Origin: Burkholderiales bacterium 8X
Lineage (GTDB): Bacteria > Pseudomonadota > Gammaproteobacteria > Burkholderiales > Burkholderiaceae_C
Reading direction: 5' to 3'
DNA length: 64,000 nt
Assembly: GCA_902506565.1 (NCBI GenBank)
Contig: LR732703.1
Location: forward strand, 4,296,883-4,360,882
Positions 57,647 through 64,000 of this stretch are shown here, piece after piece. Every line of letters starts with the position of its first letter. Positions within the stretch are counted from its first letter, which is position 1. The notes beneath the pieces were generated by a model. It ran no database searches, had not been told where the DNA came from, and saw only the letters and a list, made by a program, of their open reading frames with translations. The position numbers were made by a program, and so were the translations under genes.

Positions 57647-59215
57647 TCAGGGCGTGCCGGAGGCGGTCACCGTGCAGGCCAGGGACACTTCCACGGCACC
57701 ACCCGCCGGCAGTTTCGGGATCGCCACGCCGGTCGAAAGCAGGGCGCCGGCACTCAGGCTGGCCGCGCTCGGGCACACGGCCGAGCCGCTTGCCGTGCAG
57801 GTAGGCGCCTCGCTGCAGGTCAGGCCTGCACCGGGGACGTCGCGCAGCAGCGCGTTGTCGGCGATGCCCGGCCCGGCATTGCTGGCCTTGAGCTTGAAGG
57901 TCACCGGGCTGCCGGACTTCACGGCGGCCGGGGACGCTTCCTTGAGGATGGATAGATCGGTCGAGGCGGTGTTGGTGAAGGTGCAGGTCATGCGCCTGCC
58001 CGCGTTCAGCTGCGCGCCGGGGATGGTGAGCTGACCGGTTCGCGCATCGAGCACCGTGCCCGGCACGGCGGCGTTGTTGGCGTCGACGCATTGCGCACCG
58101 TCGAGGGACCAACCCGCCGGCAGGGTCTCGGTGATGCTGGCCGCGCTGCCGCTGGCTTCGATGTTGAAGCCGCTGGACACCTGCGGATTGGCCCCGTCGG
58201 TCTTGAGCTCCAGTCGGGCCGGCAGGCCGTTGGTTCCGCTGCCGAAAGTGAAGCTGCCAATGCCTCGATTGCTTTGCTTGGCGATCGCCACGCAGGCCGG
58301 GATCGTGGCGTCCAGCGCCGCGCTGGTCACCTGGAGCATGGTGTCCGAATCGAACGATTGGCTGAAGCCGGTGAGACGCGGCGTGCCGCGGTCGGCTGCG
58401 CGGGTGGAGGCTGCGCTCGAATGGTCGGCATCGTAATCGGCCCCGGTGCCACCCTTGCTGGCGATGCCGCCGAGCTCTGCCCTTGCCGCCGGAGTGGCTG
58501 CGTTCTCGTCGACACCGATGCCGATGATGGTCGCCCCGCGCTCGTTCTTCAGCCGGTTGCTGTAGTAGTAGTGGCCCAGGCCTGCCTGCGCGGTCGGCAC
58601 TTCGCGGAGGATGGAGTCGTCTTCATTGAGACCGCCCGATCGGCCGTCGGTCATGTGGATCACCACCAGCGGCTGCGTCGGCCGGGTCGGAGCGGTCGGT
58701 GTGTTGCTGAAGCTGTTGAACACGCCGGGCGAGCCGCCGGCGAAGAGCGCGTTGTCGAGTACCCGCAACGCGTCCTGCGCGAAATCGGTGAGAAAACCGC
58801 GGTTGAACACGCGGCCGCAGCGGTCGGAAGTGCCCCTGTCGCCGAAGCTCCGGCAGACCTTGCGGCTCGTCAAGGGTAGGTCCACGAAAGCAAAATCGGC
58901 GGCGCGGCTGGACCAGCCCCCGGGTATGGCGGAACCCGTGGCCAGGTCGATGCTGCAGCCGTCCCGGGTGAAGTTGTTGCCGTTGCAACCCCAGTTCACC
59001 ACCGCGAGCCGATAGCCCGGCCGTGCGAGCACGATCTCGGCCACCCGCGCCGCAGCGCGCTGCGACGCCTCGTACTCGAAGTTCTCGATGGAGTTCGAGT
59101 TGTCCATGAACAGCAGCACGTCCTTGCCGGGTGCCCTGCAGTTTTGCGCCTGCGCGGTGGCGACCAGGGCCACGGCGGTCAGCGCGGCAAGGGCGGAGCG
59201 CAGGGCGCGCCGCAT
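57647..59215 (-). CDS. Exported von Willebrand factor A / DUF11 protein
   Basis: 522 aa from the ATG at 59215 (MRRALRSALAALTAVALVATAQAQ), a clean signal peptide. The vWA domain begins KDVLLFMDNSNSIENFEYEAS, with the MIDAS motif DxSxS at 38-42 (DNSNS) and a later metal-site Asp probably in VIHMTDGRSGG. It binds divalent metal and ligands or partners in other proteins. After about residue 270 come Cys-containing regions and a prealbumin-like fold, then a DUF11 unit (CTFTNTASTDLSILKEASP) and the C-terminal module shared with the neighbouring protein (SLACTVTASGTP). It starts 55 bases after the barrel gene. Likely a surface-exposed adhesin-like factor. Confidence 0.75.
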   Translation of the reverse strand: MRRALRSALAALTAVALVATAQAQNCRAPGKDVLLFMDNSNSIENFEYEASQRAAARVAEIVLARPGYRLAVVNWGCNGNNFTRDGCSIDLATGSAIPGGWSSRAADFAFVDLPLTSRKVCRSFGDRGTSDRCGRVFNRGFLTDFAQDALRVLDNALFAGGSPGVFNSFSNTPTAPTRPTQPLVVIHMTDGRSGGLNEDDSILREVPTAQAGLGHYYYSNRLKNERGATIIGIGVDENAATPAARAELGGIASKGGTGADYDADHSSAASTRAADRGTPRLTGFSQSFDSDTMLQVTSAALDATIPACVAIAKQSNRGIGSFTFGSGTNGLPARLELKTDGANPQVSSGFNIEASGSAASITETLPAGWSLDGAQCVDANNAAVPGTVLDARTGQLTIPGAQLNAGRRMTCTFTNTASTDLSILKEASPAAVKSGSPVTFKLKASNAGPGIADNALLRDVPGAGLTCSEAPTCTASGSAVCPSAASLSAGALLSTGVAIPKLPAGGAVEVSLACTVTASGTP

Positions 59216-59270
59216 GCGCAGACCCCTGCCTGCGCCGCCAGCGTGCAGCCTTCGGGCGTGCGGTCCGGCC

Positions 59271-61487
59271 TCAATAGGAGCCGACCAGGTTGATGAAGAA
59301 GCCCCGGTAGCGGTAGTCGAACTTGGTGAGGTCATCGTTGAAGTCGGTGAAGTTGTAGCCCACGCCGACGCGCAGGTTCTTGCCAAGGTCGTGATCCGCA
59401 CCGATCAGCCAACCCTTCTTGAGGCCGCCGTCCTTGACGTCGAGCACGCGGTATTCGGCCAGTGCGGACCACTGTGCGGGCAACTGGTAGCGCACCTGCG
59501 CCGATGCGAAGTTGGTGGCCGAGTCGAACCATTGCCCGGTTCCCCGACCGAAGCGCGCCTCGCCATTTCGCCGCGCGAGCTTGGCCGCGAACTCCCACTG
59601 CCGGTCGAGCTTGTAGGTTCCCTCGAGCGAGAAGACGGACGACTTCTGGTCGTACTCGGACGCCCCGACCTGTCCCAGCGCAGCCAGGTCGTACAGATAG
59701 GTGTACCGGCCCATCAGCGCATAGCGCGAACTGTCGTGCGGACGCCAGGCGAAGCCGACGCCGGTCTCGACGAAGCGTGCGCCGGCCGCGGCGTTCAAGC
59801 GGTCCTCGGTGTCGGAGTAGTTGAACTTGGCAGACAACCGCCAGCTGTCGTCGAGCTTGTGATTGACCCGGTTGGTGGTCACCCATTGCGTGCGCTGCTC
59901 GGCCCCGCCGTCGCGCCGCCACTCGATCTTGCTGCGCCAGTCGGTGATCGGGCTGATGCGCCCGGCATTGACGCTCACGGCATGGCGGCGCACTTCGCCC
60001 AGCGAGCTTTCGAGCTTGCCGTCCTGCAGGCTGAAACCCAGGCTCCAGCCGACCGACGGATAGAAATCCATGCCGAAGGTGTTGGCGATGCCGTTGCCGC
60101 TGTTCGGATCCTTGATGTATTGGCTTTCGTTGAAGAGGTTGGTCTTCTCGGACAGGCGCCAGCGTTGGCCGAGCGTCCATCCGCCCTGCAGCCGCGGATT
60201 GAAGACCGAGTCGTACTCGCTGGTGTCGGTGCTGTGCGTGAAGGCGCCGTAGATGCTGTGTTCCGGCGTCAGGCGGTATTCGCCGGTGATCTGCGCCGCG
60301 TCGCCGCGATCACCGTGTGTGGCTTCGACACCGGCCGTGGATTGATCGCCGAAGCGGTAGCGCGCGCCGGCGGTGATGGCATCGTTGTCCGGATAGCGTC
60401 CGTTGTCCTTGTCGAGCGTCACCTGGGCGATGCCGTAGACATCGAGCTGGCTGTCGATGCGACGGGCGTACTTGACCGCACCGAGCGTGCCGTTCACCTG
60501 GTCCTCGTTGCGCTGCTGCGTGATGCGCCGCAGCTCGACGCTCACGGTGTCGTCCTCGGTGGGGCGCCACTCGGCGGTCGCCTGGGTCTGCTGCTGCGAT
60601 TGCGTGCCGCGCTCGACCTTGCTCTGCAAGCCGGTGATCGACAGGGTGTCGGTGACGTGGCCACGCGCCTGGGCGCCGTACTCGCGGATCTCCAGGCCGG
60701 TGTCGTTGCGCGCCACCGAATAGCCGCCGTCGACCTTGCGGGTCCAGGCGCCGACGCTGGCATCGCGATCGACCCAGCCCAGCTCCTTCAGGTTGGCCTG
60801 TGCATTGACGCCGGTGACCGTGTATTGGATGGTGCTGCCCGGAAGAACCGACGTGCCGGACGAAGGTACCGAGCTTTTGACAGTGGCAATGCTTCCGACC
60901 GGATGGCTCGTGCCGCAGTTGGCAGCAGCGTCCACGCAACCGCCGCCAGTGACCGCGTTCTTGACCGAAGTTTTTGCGCTCGGAAGAACCCGCGCGGTAT
61001 AGCTGATCGAATAAGTTGCATTGGCGGCTGCGCCAGCCGGCAATGTGAATACCAATGGATTAGTGTTGGTGACCGACCTGAATATGGCGCCGCCAGACGT
61101 AATGCTTTGGAATTGGAGGCCGGCGTCCAGCGTGTCGGTTAAGACGATATCTTGCGTGGTTGCCGCCCCGGTGACGGAAACGGCCAACGTATAAGTAATG
61201 ATGCCGCCTGCAGCAACCGCTGCGCCGGAAGCCGGATTTGCACTTTTGATCGTCGAAGCCGCCCAAACCTGAACCACCGCCTCGGCGCGATTGTTACCCG
61301 TGCAATTGGGCGGAACCGCAGCATCGCACCCACCCGAGCTGTCGATGACTCCAGGCGGTGGCGCAATCGTGGCCGTGTTGGTGACAGTGGTCGCTCCCAT
61401 CGCAGGGACGCCAGCCATCGCGAGCCACAACCAAACAAGCCAGACACCGCGACGGCGGAGAAATTGGACCAGGCTGCACTGCATCAT
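59271..61487 (-). CDS. Outer-membrane beta-barrel protein with N-terminal DUF11 domains
   Basis: 738 aa from the ATG at 61487 (MMQCSLVQFLRRRG); a longer frame to 61598 adds no protein-like sequence. The signal peptide ends near VPAMG-ATTVTN. Residues about 35-240 are DUF11-like beta-sandwiches (TTVTNTATIAPPPGVID, VLTDTLDAGLQFQSI, IQYTVTGVNAQANLKE). From about 245 on the sequence alternates as a large barrel: WTRKVDGGYSVARNDTG, VSVELRRITQQRNEDQV, ITAGARYRFGDQST, ITGEYRLTPEHSIYGAF, KTNLFNESQYIKDPNSG and so on to the end RYRGFFINLVGSY, with a terminal aromatic residue. It could anchor or export the two DUF11 proteins encoded downstream; the operon position supports this but nothing in the sequence proves it. 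Confidence 0.75.
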   Translation of the reverse strand: MMQCSLVQFLRRRGVWLVWLWLAMAGVPAMGATTVTNTATIAPPPGVIDSSGGCDAAVPPNCTGNNRAEAVVQVWAASTIKSANPASGAAVAAGGIITYTLAVSVTGAATTQDIVLTDTLDAGLQFQSITSGGAIFRSVTNTNPLVFTLPAGAAANATYSISYTARVLPSAKTSVKNAVTGGGCVDAAANCGTSHPVGSIATVKSSVPSSGTSVLPGSTIQYTVTGVNAQANLKELGWVDRDASVGAWTRKVDGGYSVARNDTGLEIREYGAQARGHVTDTLSITGLQSKVERGTQSQQQTQATAEWRPTEDDTVSVELRRITQQRNEDQVNGTLGAVKYARRIDSQLDVYGIAQVTLDKDNGRYPDNDAITAGARYRFGDQSTAGVEATHGDRGDAAQITGEYRLTPEHSIYGAFTHSTDTSEYDSVFNPRLQGGWTLGQRWRLSEKTNLFNESQYIKDPNSGNGIANTFGMDFYPSVGWSLGFSLQDGKLESSLGEVRRHAVSVNAGRISPITDWRSKIEWRRDGGAEQRTQWVTTNRVNHKLDDSWRLSAKFNYSDTEDRLNAAAGARFVETGVGFAWRPHDSSRYALMGRYTYLYDLAALGQVGASEYDQKSSVFSLEGTYKLDRQWEFAAKLARRNGEARFGRGTGQWFDSATNFASAQVRYQLPAQWSALAEYRVLDVKDGGLKKGWLIGADHDLGKNLRVGVGYNFTDFNDDLTKFDYRYRGFFINLVGSY

Positions 61488-61570
61488 GTCGTGGAAAGGC
61501 TTTGTCGCGGAATAACTCGCGAATGAATTCGCGCGAAAACTCCAGGATGGGGTGGAAAGTTCTACAGATT

Positions 61571-61617
61571 GCAAATCAAGCCGGCATGAGCGATTCATGC
61601 CCAGGGCATTGATTTGC
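61571..61617. repeat. Nested inverted repeats (cruciform-like) in the operon leader
   Basis: A perfect 9-bp repeat, GCAAATCAA and TTGATTTGC, encloses a perfect 7-bp repeat, GGCATGA and TCATGCC, with a 5-base loop. In RNA the two stems could stack into one long hairpin about 84-130 bases before the barrel start codon. Confidence 0.75.
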
Positions 61618-61720
61618 GCCGCGGATGTTGCAGGCGAAAGCGTGCATCGGCAAAACGCCGCGACAATTAGCCAGTATTCGAGACGTGCCGGCGTGAAATA
61701 TCCGACGTTTTGAAGAGCCG

Positions 61721-61741
61721 GTGTTACACAGGTATTAACAC
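61721..61741. promoter_or_regulatory. Operator-like palindrome upstream of the barrel operon
   Basis: GTGTTA and TAACAC form a 6-bp dyad with a 9-base spacer, the size of a dimeric regulator site. It lies in the AT-rich part of the gap between the barrel operon and the ssb terminator. The cognate regulator is unknown. Confidence 0.35.
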
Positions 61742-61795
61742 TAAACAGCTATTGGCGCGCCTAAATATACGAGTATTAAATCTGCAAGCGCAATG

Positions 61796-61828
61796 AAAAA
61801 AGGCGCAGGGCTTGTATGCCCTGCGCCT
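61796..61828 (-). terminator. Intrinsic terminator of ssb
   Basis: On the minus strand AGGCGCAGGGC pairs with GCCCTGCGCCT around the loop ATACAA, and TTTTTT follows directly (61801-61796). It lies about 30 bases past the ssb stop and is the clearest intrinsic terminator in the window. Confidence 0.92.
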
Positions 61829-61858
61829 CTTGAAGAAGCTCGAAAACGAAGCTCGCGA

Positions 61859-62389
61859 TCAGAACGGAATGTCGTCGTCCATGTCGTCGAAGCCGGACGA
61901 AGACTTGGCCGGAGACGGTGCCGGTGCTGCCGGCCGTCCGGCGGGCGGACGTGCCGCCGGGCGCGCTGCGCCGCCACCGTAGCCCGAGCCCGAGCCCGAG
62001 CCCGAGCCGTAGCCACCGTCGTCGTCGCCACCCGCCGCGGGCCCGCCCTGTCCCTGGCGGCTGCCCAGCATCTGCATCTGGTCGACCCGGATGTCCGTCG
62101 CGTACTTCTCGACGCCGTCCTTGTCGGTGTACTTGCGCGTGCGGATCTGCCCCTCGACGTAGATCTGGGAGCCTTTGCGGAGGTATTGCGCAGCGATTTC
62201 GGCCAGCCGGCCATTGAAGACCAGCCGGTGCCATTCGGTGGCTTCTCGCATCTCGCCGCTCTGCTTGTCCTTCCACTTGTCGGTGGTGGCGAGGGTCGCG
62301 TTGCAGACCTGGTCGCCGCTCGGGAAGGTGCGGGTTTCGGGGTCTCGCCCCAGGTTGCCGACGAGGATGACTTTGTTGACCGATGCCAT
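61859..62389 (-). CDS. ssb: Single-stranded DNA-binding protein
   Basis: Coats single-stranded DNA during replication and repair and recruits partners through its acidic tip. 176 aa. The OB fold is recognisable from [42 protein letters not shown] (core [18 protein letters not shown]), [13 protein letters not shown] and [19 protein letters not shown] Gly/Ser-rich linker ([15 protein letters not shown]) encoded by a hexanucleotide repeat leads to the conserved tip DMDDDIPF. It is divergent from uvrA, the usual arrangement; no clear LexA box was found in the 125 bases between them. Confidence 0.97.
   Translation of the reverse strand: MASVNKVILVGNLGRDPETRTFPSGDQVCNATLATTDKWKDKQSGEMREATEWHRLVFNGRLAEIAAQYLRKGSQIYVEGQIRTRKYTDKDGVEKYATDIRVDQMQMLGSRQGQGGPAAGGDDDGGYGSGSGSGSGYGGGAARPAARPPAGRPAAPAPSPAKSSSGFDDMDDDIPF
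61981..62008 (+). repeat. AGCCCG hexanucleotide repeat in ssb
   Basis: Four perfect copies of AGCCCG plus a partial fifth. On the minus strand they encode the alternating Gly/Ser linker of SSB, between the OB fold and the acidic tip. Slippage would change linker length in steps of two residues. Confidence 0.85.
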
Positions 62390-62514
62390 GTGCGCTGCCC
62401 CTGATGAATGGATGAAGAGGAGGAAAACCGGAGATTGTGCCGCATCGAACCAGCCGCAAAGCCGAGCCTTCGGGAGCGATTTATCATGCTCGGTTGCCTA
62501 CGACCGACCGCCCA

Positions 62515-64000
62515 GTGACACCTCCCTCCACGGACAACGCCGAGAGCGCCTACCTCGGCAGCGCGCTCGCGCAGCAACGCATCAGCATCCGCGGCGCACG
62601 CACCCACAACCTGAAGAACGTCGACCTCGACATTCCGCGCAACCAGCTGGTCGTGATCACCGGCCTTTCGGGCTCGGGCAAGTCGAGCCTGGCCTTCGAC
62701 ACGCTCTATGCCGAGGGCCAGCGCCGCTATGTCGAGAGCCTGTCGGCCTATGCGCGGCAATTCCTGCAGCTGATGGACAAGCCGGATGTCGACATGATCG
62801 AGGGCCTGTCGCCGGCGATCAGCATCGAGCAGAAGGCCACCAGCCACAACCCGCGCTCGACCGTCGGCACGGTGACCGAGATCCACGACTACCTCCGGCT
62901 CCTGTTCGCCCGCGCCGGGACGCCCTTCTGCCCACTGCACGATCTTCCGCTGCAGGCGCAGACGGTGAGCCAGATGGTCGATGCGACGCTCGCGCTCGCC
63001 GGCGAGCCGCGCTTGATGATCCTGGCGCCGGTCGCGCGCGAGAAGAAGGGCGAATTCGTCGAGCTGTTCACCGAGATGCAGGCCGCGGGCTACGTGCGCT
63101 TCCGCGTCGACGGCGAGACCTACGAGTTCAACGACCTGCCGAAGCTCAAGAAAACCGAGAAGCACGACATCGACGTGGTCATCGACCGGCTGCGGGCGAG
63201 GCCGGACATGCAGCAGCGGCTGGCCGAAAGCTTCGAGAACGCACTTCGGCTGGCCAGCGGCCGCGCCATTGCGCTCGAGATGCGGGACGACGGCAGCCAG
63301 GAGGAGCATCTCTTCAATGCCAAGTTCGCCTGCCCGATCTGCCACTACTCGCTGGCCGAACTCGAGCCGCGGCTCTTCTCGTTCAATTCGCCGGTCGGCG
63401 CCTGCCCCAGCTGCGACGGCCTCGGCCATCGCGAAGTGTTCGATCCGGCCCGCGTGGTGGCCTTTCCGACGCTGAGCCTGGCGAGTGGCGCGGTCAAGGG
63501 CTGGGACCGGCGCAATGCCTATTACTTCAGCATGATCGAGAGCGTCGCCAAGCACTACAAGTTCAGTGTCGACACGCCTTTCGAGGAACTGCCCGCCTCG
63601 GTCCAGCAAGCCGTGCTGCACGGCTCGGCCGAAGAAGACATCAAGTTCAGCTACACGATGGAAAGCGGCGCGCAGGCCGGCAAGAAGCTGGTGCGCAAGC
63701 ATCCCTTCGAGGGCGTGATCCCGAACATGGCGCGGCGTTATCGCGAAACCGATTCGTCGGCGGTGCGCGAGGACCTGGCGCGCTTTCGCAACCTGCAACC
63801 CTGCCCCGAATGCAACGGCTCGCGGCTCCGGCTGGAGGCACGCCACGTGTACCTGGTCGACGAGTCCGGGCCAGCCTCGCGGCGCATGGCCATCTACGAA
63901 ATCAGCCGCATCACCCTGCGCGACAGCCTGGCCTACTTCCAGCAGCTGCAGCTGCGCGGCGCCAAGGCCGAGATCGCGGACAAGGTGGTGCGCGAGATCG
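62515..64000 (+). CDS. uvrA: Excinuclease ABC subunit A, 3' end beyond the window
   Basis: DNA-damage sensor of nucleotide excision repair, an ABC-type ATPase working with UvrB. The frame is open to the right window edge. The start is placed at a GTG at 62515 (reading [15 protein letters not shown]); the ATG at 62486 is out of frame. The conserved part begins [21 protein letters not shown] ([16 protein letters not shown]). Walker A is GLSGSGKSS, followed by [26 protein letters not shown] (core [15 protein letters not shown]), the Q-loop/UvrB-contact region [20 protein letters not shown] ([15 protein letters not shown]), and the first zinc-finger part with [20 protein letters not shown] and CPSCDGLG, then a second Cys pair CPECNGSRL. 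About 495 residues are visible of roughly 1000 expected. Confidence 0.95.
   Translation, partial: MTPPSTDNAESAYLGSALAQQRISIRGARTHNLKNVDLDIPRNQLVVITGLSGSGKSSLAFDTLYAEGQRRYVESLSAYARQFLQLMDKPDVDMIEGLSPAISIEQKATSHNPRSTVGTVTEIHDYLRLLFARAGTPFCPLHDLPLQAQTVSQMVDATLALAGEPRLMILAPVAREKKGEFVELFTEMQAAGYVRFRVDGETYEFNDLPKLKKTEKHDIDVVIDRLRARPDMQQRLAESFENALRLASGRAIALEMRDDGSQEEHLFNAKFACPICHYSLAELEPRLFSFNSPVGACPSCDGLGHREVFDPARVVAFPTLSLASGAVKGWDRRNAYYFSMIESVAKHYKFSVDTPFEELPASVQQAVLHGSAEEDIKFSYTMESGAQAGKKLVRKHPFEGVIPNMARRYRETDSSAVREDLARFRNLQPCPECNGSRLRLEARHVYLVDESGPASRRMAIYEISRITLRDSLAYFQQLQLRGAKAEIADKVVREI

Larger units (their letters stand above)
61488..61795. other. Long intergenic leader of the DUF11/vWA/barrel operon
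   Basis: No gene is supported in these 308 bases. Four dyads are present: CGCGAA/TTCGCG (61518-61523, 61528-61533), GCAAATCAA/TTGATTTGC (61571-61579, 61609-61617), a nested GGCATGA/TCATGCC (61583-61589, 61595-61601), and GTGTTA/TAACAC (61721-61726, 61736-61741). The right part is AT-rich and is the probable promoter area, but no convincing -35/-10 pair was found. Confidence 0.6.

Noticed and set aside
62390-62514. LexA box between ssb and uvrA
   Set aside because: No CTGT-N8-ACAG-type palindrome could be found, although SOS control is common for these genes.

Overview
The window looks like a chromosomal segment of a GC-rich betaproteobacterium of the Burkholderiales, most likely family Comamonadaceae (Variovorax-like). 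This is inferred from protein character, the gshA type, the holA-lptE-leuS and hprK-ptsN-hpf arrangements and the high GC content; no rRNA or other marker is present to fix the genus. About 55 protein genes are supported, most of them on the minus strand. I found no tRNA, rRNA, CRISPR array, integrase or insertion sequence.

Layout. (1) 1-3.5 kb: the 3' part of a TonB-dependent siderophore receptor and a PepSY membrane protein, + strand. (2) 3.5-10.4 kb: glutathione and proline metabolism and transport on the minus strand (gshA, kup, a BenE-type transporter, gshB, proA). (3) 10.5-15.4 kb: an AT-richer accessory block with a DUF2235/Tle1-like hydrolase carrying an RTX repeat tail, preceded in the same direction by three related lipoprotein genes and one membrane protein gene. 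It looks like an effector/immunity locus. (4) 15.6-19.9 kb: holA, lptE, leuS. (5) 20-22.1 kb: a protein with two related macro-domain-like halves joined by a Thr/Ser linker, with a possible 5' frameshift. (6) 22.3-29.8 kb: glycogen operon glgX-glgC-glgA-glgP on the + strand, without glgB. (7) 29.8-35.1 kb: exbD, exbB, dapB, bamE, divergent fur, then hprK, ptsN, hpf. (8) 35.4-38.9 kb: a UvrD/Rep-type helicase and divergent corA. (9) 38.9-40.5 kb: an intact leucine-rich-repeat-like gene and a frameshifted paralogue. (10) 40.7-52 kb: a long minus-strand run of pntAA-pntAB-pntB, an acyl-CoA ligase, dppB-C-D-F-A and mtnN. (11) 52.2-55.7 kb: an orphan OmpR-type response regulator with a DUF4019 protein, then an LLM flavin oxidoreductase with mnmA. 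(12) 55.7-61.5 kb: a three-gene operon for exported proteins (DUF11 plus outer-membrane barrel; von Willebrand A plus DUF11; DUF11), behind a long leader rich in inverted repeats. (13) 61.8-64 kb: ssb and the 5' part of uvrA.

How the parts fit. Most of the window is housekeeping backbone: redox and thiol metabolism (gsh, pnt), envelope biogenesis (lptE, bamE), DNA replication and repair (holA, ssb, uvrA, helicase), carbon storage (glg), iron and energy coupling (TonB receptor, exbBD, fur) and peptide uptake (dpp). Set into it are four accessory regions worth a closer look: the RTX-tailed lipase with its lipoprotein set, the macro-like tandem protein, the LRR pair with one decayed copy, and the DUF11/vWA/barrel surface operon. 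The lipase locus and the DUF11/vWA/barrel operon are the strongest candidates for poorly described systems.
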